Source: Gillisella vitis | GTDB taxonomy: Bacteria; Pseudomonadota; Alphaproteobacteria; Rhizobiales; Rhizobiaceae | Length of the DNA stretch: 64,000 nt | Assembly (NCBI RefSeq): GCF_014204625.1 | Contig: NZ_JACHLU010000014.1 | Location: 1 to 64,000 of the forward strand | Direction of reading: 5' to 3' | Shown here: positions 18,202-28,006 of the stretch, in pieces | Position numbering within the stretch: the stretch's first letter is position 1 | How the letters are laid out: every line of letters starts with the position of its first letter | The notes under the pieces: generated by a model | The model's input: the letters and a program-made list of their open reading frames with translations, nothing else | The model's database searches: none | Told to the model about the DNA's origin: nothing | Position numbers and translations under genes: made by a program

Positions 18202-19632
18202 ATGGGGCGGATACAGTCACCTTTTCGAATAGATGCACCTATGTTCAGTTCCCTCAGACTTTATGGGCGGCTTCCCGTGATGACGGCCGTGATCATGTCT
18301 TATATTGCCTTGCCCGTGGCCAATGGTGCGCAGGCGGCGCAGGACCAGTTCAACCGGCCTCCACGCGCCGAGAAATCCGCTGTTGCGACCATTGAAGCAC
18401 GGCGTAAAGCCCTGTTTCAGATCATGCTTGATCACCCCGGCAATCTGGATGCGGCGTTTGAGTATGCGGCACTGTCATCGCAGATTGGTGATCTTGAAGG
18501 GGCGATTGCCACATTGGAGCGCATGTTGATCTTTGCGCCGGGTTTGCCGCGTCTCCAGCTTGAGCTGGGCGTGCTTTATTTCCGGCTGGGTGCTTTCAAA
18601 ACGGCAAAGACTTATTTCGATGCAGCCGTTTCCGGCACCAATACCCCGCCAGAAGTGCGCCAGAAGGTAGAACACTATCAGCAGGCCATCACACACAACA
18701 CGGATACAGTCGCCTTTTCCGGCTCAATCAGTGCGGGCACACGGTATCAGACAAATGCCAACAGCGGCCCCGGCTCTGCAACAGTCACACTGAATGGCCT
18801 GAATTATCTCCTGTCCAACGATGCCCGCAAATCGTCTGACCTCAGCACCTATGTCAGCGGCGACGTCCAGAATGTCATTGATCTGCCGATGCAGGGGGTG
18901 AAATTCAAAACCAGTTTACGCGCCTATGGCGAGTTTTACCGCGACAGAACAGACCTCAATCTTGGCTATGGTGAATTGACGGCTGGTCCATCCTTTGATC
19001 TCAACAGTATTGGTTTGGAAGGCTACGGGCTGGACACCTACGGAATCATCGGCGGTGGAATCTTGTCAGGTGACCCTCTGATGGCGACGTTTGGTGCGGG
19101 CGCACTCCTGACCATGCGTGCCAACAATAATGCATTTTATGGCATCCGTAGCGAATATCGCTATGAGCACCTCTACAACTCCACGGATCACCCCACGCTC
19201 AGCGACAAATCAGGTGATCGGCTCCAGACGCAGTTCATGTCTGTTTATCGCCTGTCGGACAGCGTCAATCTCGGGTTCTCGGGTATTGTCGATCGGTTTA
19301 ACGCAGACGTTGATTATAATTCCTACTGGCAATTTGCGGCATCAAGTGGCGTTTCCGTGGATTTCATGTCGCCGATCTCGAGCCAATCGGAGCAATGGAA
19401 TTTTTCAGCGTCGACATTGCTGTCTCAACGTCTCTACGATGAGGCCGATCCCATGATCAGTGCGTCGTCGCAACACATGACAAGATGGTCGATCAATCTC
19501 ACGCAGACAGTGCCTATTGCCAAAAAATGGTCGGCCTTTGTGCAGGCCAGTTATGAAAAGGCATGGTCAAACTACGACACCAGCGTTTTTGACAATGCCA
19601 CACTTGCAGTCGGTTTGAAGAAGGCTTTTTGA
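18202..19632 (+). CDS. TPR / outer-membrane beta-barrel protein, Slam-like
   Basis: A 476-residue outer-membrane protein. A signal peptide (VMTAVIMSYIALPVANGAQA) is followed by two to three TPR-like helical repeats (about 55-160: AFEYAALSSQIGDLEGAIA, LELGVLYFRLGAFKTAKTYF). A region of about 300 residues with alternating aromatic/polar strands ends in KKAF, a terminal Phe suited to BAM. TPR plus a 14-strand barrel and this length match the surface lipoprotein assembly modifier (Slam, DUF560) architecture, which moves TbpB-like proteins to the cell surface. The next gene, one base away, encodes a protein with a TbpB-like C-terminus, supporting the reading. ATG 18202 and ATG 18241 both lack a strong ribosome site. 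First gene of a tightly packed operon. Confidence 0.65.
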   Translation: MGRIQSPFRIDAPMFSSLRLYGRLPVMTAVIMSYIALPVANGAQAAQDQFNRPPRAEKSAVATIEARRKALFQIMLDHPGNLDAAFEYAALSSQIGDLEGAIATLERMLIFAPGLPRLQLELGVLYFRLGAFKTAKTYFDAAVSGTNTPPEVRQKVEHYQQAITHNTDTVAFSGSISAGTRYQTNANSGPGSATVTLNGLNYLLSNDARKSSDLSTYVSGDVQNVIDLPMQGVKFKTSLRAYGEFYRDRTDLNLGYGELTAGPSFDLNSIGLEGYGLDTYGIIGGGILSGDPLMATFGAGALLTMRANNNAFYGIRSEYRYEHLYNSTDHPTLSDKSGDRLQTQFMSVYRLSDSVNLGFSGIVDRFNADVDYNSYWQFAASSGVSVDFMSPISSQSEQWNFSASTLLSQRLYDEADPMISASSQHMTRWSINLTQTVPIAKKWSAFVQASYEKAWSNYDTSVFDNATLAVGLKKAF

Positions 19633-19633
19633 G

Positions 19634-22315
19634 ATGGGAAAGCAAAACACATTGGGGTGCGCAGTTGCGGCCCATCTCGCCGTCACCGGCCTTGCCGTTC
19701 TCTTTGCCAATGGCGCTGTCATGGCCAAGGAGGCCGCGCGTGTTGGTGTTGCGAGTGCTGTCAACCAGAATGCGTCTGGCGAAATTCCCGGACAAGGCAC
19801 ACGCACCATGACCATTGGTGATGCCGTGATCCACAATCAGGTGATCAACACCAGCGGAGAGGGGCTGGTTCAAATCCTGCTCGCCGATGGAACAGCCTTT
19901 ACCGTCGGCCCCAATTCCCGCTTGACAATCGACAGTTTTGTCTATGATCCAGAGGCTGGAACAGCCAAGGTTTCCGCAAGCCTTTCCAAAGGGTTCATGC
20001 GCTTTATCGGCGGCAGAACCTCGAAAACCGATGGTGGCGCAACCATTAATACGCCGATTGGCACCGCCGGTATCCGTGGTGCTGTTGTGGATATTGATCT
20101 GGGTAAATTGGGGCAGCCACCCAAATCCCGCGGTGGTAAAAAATCTGCCCAAAAAGACAGCAATCAAGACGAAGACAGCGATGAAGCACCGCCGCATGTG
20201 TCGATGATTTTTGGTCGAGATGTGACGCTGAATTTCAATGGCACGTCAACCCGTTTGTTTCAGGCAGGCTATTCGATTATTGTTGATGGCAATGATCGCA
20301 GGGTGTCGCGCACGCCTGAGACCTTTCTGAAGGCGATGCAGAACCGTCTCGCCAGTCCAGCGGGTGCCCATGGCGGGGTGGCCAGAGTGCCAGCCGACCA
20401 ACAGGTCAGCCAGAGTGGCGTGGGCCGTTATAACTCCAACAGCTCCTTGCTCTCCAATCTTCCTGTACCGCAACCACGCCCCGTTGTTTTGCCCGAGCAA
20501 ACGGTGAATGCCACGGCAAAGGTGTCGATCATCGAGCAGGATGCTGCTCGCGCCGTTGCCGCAGCCAGTCCGGTCGCACCGGACCCGACTCCAACGCCCA
20601 CACCCACGCCGACGCCGACCCCCACCCCAACGCCGACCACACCTCCCGTCAGCCGTACGGTTTCGGTTCGCGTTCTGACGTCCGCTGATGGTGACAGCAT
20701 CGTTGGTGGCTCTGCTGAGACCGATCGTACCGGCACGTTGAGCGGAGATGAGGGGAGCAATGGCACGGCCACGTTGACAGACGCTGATACGCTGACGCTT
20801 CCGGTCTATGCCGATAGCGCTTTCACGGGCAATGCAGTGTCGGATGTGAGTTATGAAGGTGCCACCTATTCAGGCAGCGCTTATGTCGGTACGGATGATT
20901 TTCGCGCCTACCTGCTCAACAGCGGAGGCAATCCTCTCTATGTGATTGCTGGCGATGCCACGGATGCTGCCAGTGTGTTCACCTATTCAGGCATTCGGCA
21001 TTACACATTGTCAGCCGATGCGATCTCTCCTTTGGTCACAGGCTCGGGCAGCGCCATCGCCTTTGCCGATGGCCAGCGTCTGGCGGGTGTCGATTTCACC
21101 AATGCAGCCTCCAGCGATCTTTTGATTGCGGTGACGCCTGCGCCAACAGACACCAGCATTCTTGCCAAAGGGTTGCAGGGCTGGCTTGTGATCAGCGGAG
21201 AAGGGGAAAGCCAGCAAAGCGCGATTGGTATTACAACCGGCAAGATCAGCCTGCTTGACGATGATGTGAGCTATGGTTTTTCTGGCAGACGGGGAGGCAG
21301 TGATCGTCTCAGTGCCAGCGGAGTCACCTACTACGCCTCTGGCGATATTGGCAGTGTTGCTGGTGGCAATGGTGGTGACGCGATTTTTGGCTCCGATGGC
21401 GAATATATGGTGGTGACCAACACGTTGGACGGGACAAGCGCGTCCTTCAACGACACTGTGTCCTACAATAGCGATGGCATTGAAGATGAAACCTCCTTCT
21501 CCACCATCCATGTCGGCAACCTGACATCCACGACAACCAGTACCCAGGCTTATGATGGTAAAACCATGTCAGGGTTTTCATCCATTGCTCTTAGTGAAGA
21601 CGGCACGACATCCGCAGTTTATGGCACGGTCTCCATGACGTTCAATGCCAGCCAGAGCAGCTTTTCTGCTGATTTTGCGCGGATTGATGGTGATGCTTAT
21701 TCGTACAATGATTCAATCGGCTTCGCCGACAGCTATGGGGGTGCGGTCTATCTGGATGACAAGACCTTTGCCGCGTCTGGCGGTAGCAATCGTGCCTATG
21801 TGATGACATCCACAGTTGCGCCCGTGAAGATTTTTGAGGGTGGAACATCGTCTGAGCTGTGCGATTGCAGCTATCTTACATGGGGCTGGTGGGGTGAAGA
21901 AGACACGGGTGATGGCTCTATCATATCCGGCCATCTCGGCAACTGGATCGTTGGTGATGTCACGGCCAATGTCGATATGCCGTCAAGTGGCACGGCGACC
22001 TATTCCGGCAATGCCGTTGGCACCGTGGTCAGTGGCTCATCGCAATATATCGCAACGGGTCAGCTTTCGGCCACGGTGGATTTTGCAGCCCGCAATGGTA
22101 CGGTTTCGGTGAGCAACTTCGACAGTCACTCTTTCTCAAGTGCGGTGAGCTTCCCCAGTTCATCCAGTTTTAGCGGGACCAATGGCACCACGAATATCAC
22201 CGGTGCCTTCGTGAATGGCTCAAGCGGCGAGGCCGTGCAAGGCATGATGGGAAGTTTTGCCACCTCAAGCGGCAGCTGGTCGGCCTCAGGGGTCTTTGGT
22301 GGAAACCGCAACTGA
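19634..22315 (+). CDS. FecR-domain surface protein with TbpB-like C-terminal barrel
   Basis: An 893-residue exported protein. After a signal peptide (to about residue 30, no lipobox), residues 40-160 form a FecR-type domain (LLADGTAFTVGPNSRLTID, INTPIGTAGIRGAVVDI). A charged linker, then a (Pro-Thr)n stretch at about 318-335, leads to a long Ser/Gly/Thr-rich beta region. This contains an unusual LCDCSYLTWGWWG motif near 740 and ends SGSWSASGVFGGNRN, typical of the last strands of TbpB/hemophilin-type beta-barrels handled by Slam. It is probably the client of the preceding outer-membrane protein; no ligand can be inferred. The stop TGA shares its A with the next ATG. Confidence 0.7.
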   Translation: MGKQNTLGCAVAAHLAVTGLAVLFANGAVMAKEAARVGVASAVNQNASGEIPGQGTRTMTIGDAVIHNQVINTSGEGLVQILLADGTAFTVGPNSRLTIDSFVYDPEAGTAKVSASLSKGFMRFIGGRTSKTDGGATINTPIGTAGIRGAVVDIDLGKLGQPPKSRGGKKSAQKDSNQDEDSDEAPPHVSMIFGRDVTLNFNGTSTRLFQAGYSIIVDGNDRRVSRTPETFLKAMQNRLASPAGAHGGVARVPADQQVSQSGVGRYNSNSSLLSNLPVPQPRPVVLPEQTVNATAKVSIIEQDAARAVAAASPVAPDPTPTPTPTPTPTPTPTPTTPPVSRTVSVRVLTSADGDSIVGGSAETDRTGTLSGDEGSNGTATLTDADTLTLPVYADSAFTGNAVSDVSYEGATYSGSAYVGTDDFRAYLLNSGGNPLYVIAGDATDAASVFTYSGIRHYTLSADAISPLVTGSGSAIAFADGQRLAGVDFTNAASSDLLIAVTPAPTDTSILAKGLQGWLVISGEGESQQSAIGITTGKISLLDDDVSYGFSGRRGGSDRLSASGVTYYASGDIGSVAGGNGGDAIFGSDGEYMVVTNTLDGTSASFNDTVSYNSDGIEDETSFSTIHVGNLTSTTTSTQAYDGKTMSGFSSIALSEDGTTSAVYGTVSMTFNASQSSFSADFARIDGDAYSYNDSIGFADSYGGAVYLDDKTFAASGGSNRAYVMTSTVAPVKIFEGGTSSELCDCSYLTWGWWGEEDTGDGSIISGHLGNWIVGDVTANVDMPSSGTATYSGNAVGTVVSGSSQYIATGQLSATVDFAARNGTVSVSNFDSHSFSSAVSFPSSSSFSGTNGTTNITGAFVNGSSGEAVQGMMGSFATSSGSWSASGVFGGNRN

Positions 22316-24555
22316 TGGTGAAGCGCGGGGCTATGGCCACATCGGTGCAGAAACCAAAGGCGCGAAGGCTGTCTGTGCCTGCGCAGACGGCCATCGTGGG
22401 GGCGGTTACCCTCCTGCTTTGTTTATGCGTGTTGCGCATCTGGCCGTCGGCCACGGATATTTTAAAAACGCCGCTGTTCGATGGCTATCAACGCCTGCAC
22501 CCGCGTGCCAGCACAGATCCACCGGTTGCTGTGTTGGATATTGACGAGGCGTCCATTGCGGAGCTGGGTCAATGGCCATGGTCGCGGCAGGTGATTGCCA
22601 AAATGGTGGAGCGATTGCATGGGCTGGATGCTGCCGCCATCGGCTTCGATATTGTGTTCTCAGAACCAGATCGGTTGTCGCTCAGCCGGGCTGTCGAAGC
22701 GTTGCGCAAGGAAGGCGCGTCTGTCCAGCTGCCGATAGACCCTGACAGGCTCGACAGTGACGCCGCCCTGGCGAAAGCGCTGTCAACTGCAAACGTATCG
22801 GTTGGTCTGGCCCTGACGGATGAAACCCGCCAGACGCTGCCTCGTGCAAAGGCGGCATTTTCCTTTGGTGGCAGCGATCCTCGCCTTTACCTGCCTCAGT
22901 TTTCCTCAGCTGTGCGCAATCTGGATATTCTGCATGATGCGGCGGCAGGAGCGGGCTTTTTCTCATTTTCGGCTAGCCGGGATAACGTGATCCGCACCAT
23001 GCCGCTTGTCAGTGTGGCGGGCGGCGCTCTTTTTCCGGCGCTCAGCATTGAGACGCTCAGATTGGCCCAAGGGGCATCGGGCCTGATTCTTCGAGGCAGT
23101 GACGCCAGCGGCGAAAAGGGTGGAAGCCATCCGGGTCTGGTCAATCTGTGGGTCGGCGCGCTCACGGTTCCAACCATGCCAGACGGACGGTTGCGCATCT
23201 ATTACTCCGGTCTTGCGGGCATGACCGTGATCAGTGCCGCAGACCTGCTGTCAAACCGTCTGACACCGGCTCAGGCGCAAGCGCTCTCAGGTCGCATTGT
23301 GCTGATTGGAACCAGCGCCATTGGCTTGCGCGATATTGTTGCAACGCCTTTGGCCGCAGCGGTTCCCGGCGTTAACGTGCACGCCGAGATTATTGACCAG
23401 ATCATGGCGGGCGTGTTTCTGCAAGAGCCGGATTGGGCCGCCGGTCTTGCGCTGCTGGCAGGTTTTACCGCAGGTGTACTGCTGATCTTCATTGCCAGCC
23501 GCAGCGGTGCCGGGGTCAGCACGCTTGCCTTCCTGCTGCTTTCCAGTGCGCTTGCGGCTCTCTCATGGCTGGCATTCGCGCAGGCGCAAATTCTGATCGA
23601 CCCCGTTGGGCCGGTGCTGACATTGCTGGTCATTTTTCTTGTCCTGACCCCCCTGCGATTGGCGCTTGCAAACCGCGAAAAGCAATTTGTCAAAAATGCC
23701 TTCGGGCGCTATCTCGCGCCATCCTTGGTGGAGAGATTGGCAAAAGAGCCACATGCCCTGCAATTGGGCGGGGAAACTCGGCCCTTGACGGTGCTTTTTT
23801 CGGATATTCGCGGCTTTACCACCCTCTCCGAGGGCATGGACCCGCAGACGCTGACAGGGCTGATCAACAATGTTCTGACACCGCTGACAGATGTGCTGCT
23901 GGCCCGCGAGGCCACCATCGACAAATATATTGGCGATGCCATCATGGCGTTCTGGAATGCGCCGCTCGACATTGACGCGCATGAGGAAAAGGCCTGCCGT
24001 GCCGCACTGGAGATGACGAAAGCCCTGAAGAATCTCAACCAGAGCAGACCAGAGCCAATCCGCATTGGTATTGGCTTGAACTCCGGTCCGGCCTGTGTGG
24101 GCAATCTTGGTTCGGTTCAGCGCTTCAGTTATTCGGCGCTGGGCGACAGCGTCAATTTGGCTTCGCGCATTGAAAGCCTGACAAAATTCTATGGCGTGAC
24201 CATTGCCGTCAGCGAGTTCACCCGAGGAGCGGTGCCGCATTTTGCTTTTCTGGAAATTGATTTTGTCCGGGTAAAAGGGCGCAGCCTACCCGTGCGGCTT
24301 TACGTGCTGCTGGGCGATGAGGCGATGGCCGAAAGCACTGCGTTTGCAAGCCTTGAAGCGCGGCATCAGAGCATGATGGCACTGTATTATAAAGGTGCGT
24401 TTACCGAAGCTCAACTGGCCTTGTCGGCCTTGCGCACTGAGTGTCCCGATGAACTGTGCGGCCTTTATGATCTCTATTATCAACGTCTTAGCGTGCTCGT
24501 GGCTGATCCGCCCGGCGAGGCATGGGATGGCGTCTATACCGCTCGCTCGAAATAG
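22315..24555 (+). CDS. CHASE2-domain class III adenylate cyclase
   Basis: A 746-residue membrane cyclase. An N-terminal membrane helix (about 24-45) precedes an extracytoplasmic CHASE2 sensor domain (about 55-340: VLDIDEASIAELGQWPWSR, GIDIVF-like GFDIVFSEPD), then three membrane helices (about 360-450). The catalytic domain (about 480-700) has the metal Asp in VLFSDIRGFTTLSEG, the substrate Lys/Asp in IDKYIGDAIMAFW, and ALGDSVNLASRIE. It makes cAMP from ATP (family knowledge). It is translationally coupled to the FecR protein gene, so the sensor may report on the surface system. Possible cAMP targets in the window are the CNB protein at 30885 and the SulP-CNB transporter at 11819. Confidence 0.88.
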   Translation: MVKRGAMATSVQKPKARRLSVPAQTAIVGAVTLLLCLCVLRIWPSATDILKTPLFDGYQRLHPRASTDPPVAVLDIDEASIAELGQWPWSRQVIAKMVERLHGLDAAAIGFDIVFSEPDRLSLSRAVEALRKEGASVQLPIDPDRLDSDAALAKALSTANVSVGLALTDETRQTLPRAKAAFSFGGSDPRLYLPQFSSAVRNLDILHDAAAGAGFFSFSASRDNVIRTMPLVSVAGGALFPALSIETLRLAQGASGLILRGSDASGEKGGSHPGLVNLWVGALTVPTMPDGRLRIYYSGLAGMTVISAADLLSNRLTPAQAQALSGRIVLIGTSAIGLRDIVATPLAAAVPGVNVHAEIIDQIMAGVFLQEPDWAAGLALLAGFTAGVLLIFIASRSGAGVSTLAFLLLSSALAALSWLAFAQAQILIDPVGPVLTLLVIFLVLTPLRLALANREKQFVKNAFGRYLAPSLVERLAKEPHALQLGGETRPLTVLFSDIRGFTTLSEGMDPQTLTGLINNVLTPLTDVLLAREATIDKYIGDAIMAFWNAPLDIDAHEEKACRAALEMTKALKNLNQSRPEPIRIGIGLNSGPACVGNLGSVQRFSYSALGDSVNLASRIESLTKFYGVTIAVSEFTRGAVPHFAFLEIDFVRVKGRSLPVRLYVLLGDEAMAESTAFASLEARHQSMMALYYKGAFTEAQLALSALRTECPDELCGLYDLYYQRLSVLVADPPGEAWDGVYTARSK

Positions 24556-24572
24556 TCTGGAAGTGTTGAAAC

Positions 24573-25835
24573 ATGACTGAACAGAAGTCCAATCTCTTTC
24601 GTCAGGAGGCGCTTGATCGGCTTTCGTCACCGGAACAGCTGGATGAAGCGATTGTCATCACCAGTTCCGGCAGCTGGATCGCCGTGGTCGGCGTCCTGTT
24701 GCTGCTTGGCACATTCGTTGTCTGGGCCTTCACGGCCCATATTCCCACCCGCATTCAGGGGCAGGGAATTTTGTTTTCCGGTGGGGGGCAGGTGGTCGAT
24801 GCCATTTCGGCAGCCCCCGGCACGTTGTTGCAACCACGCATCAAGGTCGGTGACAAGGTCCGTAAAGGCGACGTGATTGCCGAGATTCTTCAGCCCGACA
24901 TCGAGGCGAAGCTGGAGGTTGCCAAAGCACAGGCACAGGCCAACCAAGATGCACAGCAAACCATGCGCAGTCAGCAGAATGATCTGATTGCTGCAAGGAA
25001 AGCCAATGCCGAGGCCCGCAAGGCGTCTTTGGAAGCGCAGATCAAGGCGGCCGAACAACGACAGGCTGCCTATGAAAAACTGGTCAGTGCGCAGGAAAAG
25101 CTCTCCGTTGGCGGCATCACCACCGCCGCCGCCTTGCAGCAGGCGCGCGAGCAACTGGCCAATGCCACCCTTGATCTCGCCACCGCCCGCACGGGTCTTG
25201 TGACGATGGCAGCAGAGCAGCTGTCCACCGAGTCGGATGCGCAGAGGATGCGGTTTGAACAGGATCAGAAAACCCGCGCAACGCAGGCGGACATCCGACA
25301 GCTCGAATTCCAGCTCTCCGTTTACGGCAAGGTCACAAGCCCGGCTGATGGAACCCTTGTGGAGTGGAAAACGCCTTTTGGCGCGTTCACGCCCGCTGCC
25401 ACGCGCATTGCCAGCGTGGCCAGCGGCGAGGGATCACTCGAATTCATGCTCTATGTGCCGCCCGCGCAGGGCAAGCGGATTGAGCCGGGCATGCCCGTCT
25501 ACATCGAACTGGGAGGGATGCAGAAAGAACAATGGGGAACATTGGTGGGCCATGTGCGATCTGTCTCCGATTTTCCGGCAACGCGGGAAGGGATGCAGGC
25601 CGTGTTGCAAAATGACGGGCTTGTCTCTCGCTTTTCCAAGGAAGGTTCCCCCTTTGCTGTGGCTGTAGAGCTTGATCATGACGCCGCAACCCTCAGCGGC
25701 TATCGCTGGTCCGGCGGCACGGGCGCACTTGCCAGCCTCAGCGCAGGCACCACGGGCACGGCCAAGGTGACGATTGATAGTCGCAAGCCGATCTCGTTCC
25801 TGTTGCCCTTTGTCCGAAAGGTGTTTGGCGCATGA
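24573..25835 (+). CDS. NHLM-type export system HlyD adaptor protein
   Basis: A 420-residue membrane fusion protein. A single membrane helix (WIAVVGVLLLLGTFVVWAF, about 35-53) anchors it. A split biotinyl-lipoyl-like domain (GQVVDAISAAPGTLL; VTSPADGTLVEW) flanks a long Ala/Gln-rich coiled coil (about 108-230). The beta-barrel follows. The overall form matches the HlyD component of NHLM bacteriocin/RiPP export systems, which links the inner-membrane ABC complex to the outer side. It starts 17 bp after the cyclase and overlaps the next gene by 4 bp. Confidence 0.85.
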   Translation: MTEQKSNLFRQEALDRLSSPEQLDEAIVITSSGSWIAVVGVLLLLGTFVVWAFTAHIPTRIQGQGILFSGGGQVVDAISAAPGTLLQPRIKVGDKVRKGDVIAEILQPDIEAKLEVAKAQAQANQDAQQTMRSQQNDLIAARKANAEARKASLEAQIKAAEQRQAAYEKLVSAQEKLSVGGITTAAALQQAREQLANATLDLATARTGLVTMAAEQLSTESDAQRMRFEQDQKTRATQADIRQLEFQLSVYGKVTSPADGTLVEWKTPFGAFTPAATRIASVASGEGSLEFMLYVPPAQGKRIEPGMPVYIELGGMQKEQWGTLVGHVRSVSDFPATREGMQAVLQNDGLVSRFSKEGSPFAVAVELDHDAATLSGYRWSGGTGALASLSAGTTGTAKVTIDSRKPISFLLPFVRKVFGA

Positions 25836-28006
25836 GCATGGGTCTTGCTTTCAGCCTGTTTGGTGCTGCGGCCCTTCGGCGCAAGCGGCGTGCGACACCC
25901 CAGATTTTACAAATTGAAGCGGTCGAATGCGGTGCCACCTGCCTTTCCATCATTCTCGCTCACTATGGCCGCTGGGTGACGCTGGAGGAGTTGCGCATTG
26001 CCGCAGGTGTGTCGCGCGACGGCACCAAAGCCAGCAATCTGCTCAAGGCTGGCCGCCATTACGGCTTGAATGCAAAGGGCTTTCGCAAGGATGTCAACAA
26101 GCTGCACGAAGTACCATGGCCTGCCGTGCTGCACTGGAACTTCAACCATTTTGTGGTTCTTGAAGGCATCAGAGGCCAGCGGGTGTTCATCAACGATCCC
26201 GCCTTGGGCCGCCGCACCATTAGTTTTGAGGAATTGAACGAGGCTTTCACCGGCGTCATCCTCGCCTTTGAGCCTTCCGAACATTTTACGCCTGCGGGCG
26301 CGCCGCCTTTGGCAATGCCGATCATGCTGGAACGGTTGAAAGGGTCACGAAAAGGGCTTTTCTTCGTTCTCATCGCATCCATTGCGCTGGTGGTGCCGGG
26401 TGTGGCCGTGCCGGTGTTTACCCGCGCATTCATTGACCAAATTCTGGTAGGGCAACAGACGGACTGGTTTATTCCCTTCTGCGTTGCGCTCACTGCGATT
26501 ATTGCGTTGCGCGGTGCTGCCACCATGCTGCAACAAGTGGGTCTGCGCCGCCTTGAAATGAAGCAGATGGTGGTGCCCGCCAGCAAGCTTCTGTGGCATA
26601 TGCTGAGGCTTCCGGCAGAATTTTATGCCCAGCGCCATCCCGGCGAATTGACAAGCCGCCTGAGCGCCAGCGACCGGATTGCGGGCCTGCTCTCGGGCAG
26701 GCTTTCCTCTGCCGTGTTCAACCTGACCAGCCTGATCGCCTACGCCGTTATCATGTGGATGATCAATCCGATGCTGGCGCTGTTTTTATATGCCACGCAG
26801 ATCATCTACGCTTTTGTCATTTATCACGGCGGCGAGGTACAGCGCACCCAGAGCGCCAAGCTATCGGTTGAACTTGGCAATTTGCTGGCCGCAACTTTGG
26901 GGCCCATTCGCGCCATTGAAACCCTGAAAGCATCGAACATGGAGGGGCAGGCCTATCGCCGCTGGGCAGGGTTGCATAGCCGCGTGCTGGGCACACGCGC
27001 ACGGCTTGCTCTTGCACAGACATTGCTGAATGCCATTCCAACCACCGTGCAATCGCTGTCCTCGGTTCTGGTGTTGGTTTTCGGAGCCACCAGTGTCATG
27101 AATGGCCACATGTCCATCGGCGCGCTCGTTGCTTTTCAGGGGTTAGCGCGGAGTTTTAATGGCCCCATTCTGGAGCTTGTTGGACTGGCCGGAAGAATTC
27201 AGGCCATTCGCGCCGACTTGATTAAAATCGCCGACATCAGTCGTGCAAAGCAGGTGGAGCCGGGCGATCCTTCCGCCGTTCCCGCCTCAAGCCGGGTGGA
27301 GCTTGATCGGATCAGTTTTGGTTATTCGCCGCTGGACCCGCCATTGATCGAGGATTTTTCGCTGCACCTCAAGCCCGGCACGCGCGTGGCGCTGGTGGGC
27401 GGCTCAGGCAGCGGCAAGACCACCATTGGCCGGATGATTGCCGGGCTGCAAACGCCATGGAGCGGCGAAATTCGCATTGGTGAGGTGAATGCCCAACGCC
27501 TGCCGCAGGCACGGCGGTCGCACCTGATTGGCTATGTGGATCAGGAGGTTTTTCTGTTTGAAGGCTCGGTGCGCGACAATCTGACGCTTTGGGATGATTC
27601 CATTCCGCAGGAAGCCCTGATTGCGGCTCTGTCAGATGCCGCCATTCTGGAGGATATTCTGATGCGACCGGGGCAACTGGATGCCCGTGTCTCTGAAGGC
27701 GGCCTGAATTTTTCGGGTGGTCAGCGGCAGAGGCTGGAGCTGGCGCGGGTGCTCAGCGCTAATCCTGCGCTGATTGTGCTCGATGAGGCAACGGCAGCGC
27801 TGGACCCTGTCACCGAAAAACAGATTGATGACAACCTGCGTCGCCGGGGCTGCGGTTGCCTGATCATTGCCCATCGGCTCAGCACCATCCGCGATTGTGA
27901 CGAGATCATCGTGATGAGCCGCGGGCGGATTGTCGAACGCGGAGACCATGACACGCTGATGGCCATGAACGGCGAATATGCAGACCTTGTGCGGGGGATC
28001 CAATGA
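25832..28006 (+). CDS. NHLM-type C39 peptidase/permease/ATPase exporter
   Basis: A 724-residue peptidase-containing ABC exporter. The C39 domain (1-150) has Gln27, catalytic Cys33 (VECGATCL), His106 (NHFVVLEG) and Asp122 (INDPALG). Six membrane helices lie at about 165-450. The ATPase has Walker A (GGSGSGKTT), signature FSGGQ, Walker B (LIVLDEAT) and an H-loop His (IIAHRL), so it is fully competent. In the family it removes Gly-Gly leaders while exporting the core peptide. The three Nif11-leader precursors at 34.2-35.3 kb, each with Ala-Gly-Gly, are the obvious substrates. It overlaps both neighbours by ATGA. Confidence 0.9.
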   Translation: MSMGLAFSLFGAAALRRKRRATPQILQIEAVECGATCLSIILAHYGRWVTLEELRIAAGVSRDGTKASNLLKAGRHYGLNAKGFRKDVNKLHEVPWPAVLHWNFNHFVVLEGIRGQRVFINDPALGRRTISFEELNEAFTGVILAFEPSEHFTPAGAPPLAMPIMLERLKGSRKGLFFVLIASIALVVPGVAVPVFTRAFIDQILVGQQTDWFIPFCVALTAIIALRGAATMLQQVGLRRLEMKQMVVPASKLLWHMLRLPAEFYAQRHPGELTSRLSASDRIAGLLSGRLSSAVFNLTSLIAYAVIMWMINPMLALFLYATQIIYAFVIYHGGEVQRTQSAKLSVELGNLLAATLGPIRAIETLKASNMEGQAYRRWAGLHSRVLGTRARLALAQTLLNAIPTTVQSLSSVLVLVFGATSVMNGHMSIGALVAFQGLARSFNGPILELVGLAGRIQAIRADLIKIADISRAKQVEPGDPSAVPASSRVELDRISFGYSPLDPPLIEDFSLHLKPGTRVALVGGSGSGKTTIGRMIAGLQTPWSGEIRIGEVNAQRLPQARRSHLIGYVDQEVFLFEGSVRDNLTLWDDSIPQEALIAALSDAAILEDILMRPGQLDARVSEGGLNFSGGQRQRLELARVLSANPALIVLDEATAALDPVTEKQIDDNLRRRGCGCLIIAHRLSTIRDCDEIIVMSRGRIVERGDHDTLMAMNGEYADLVRGIQ

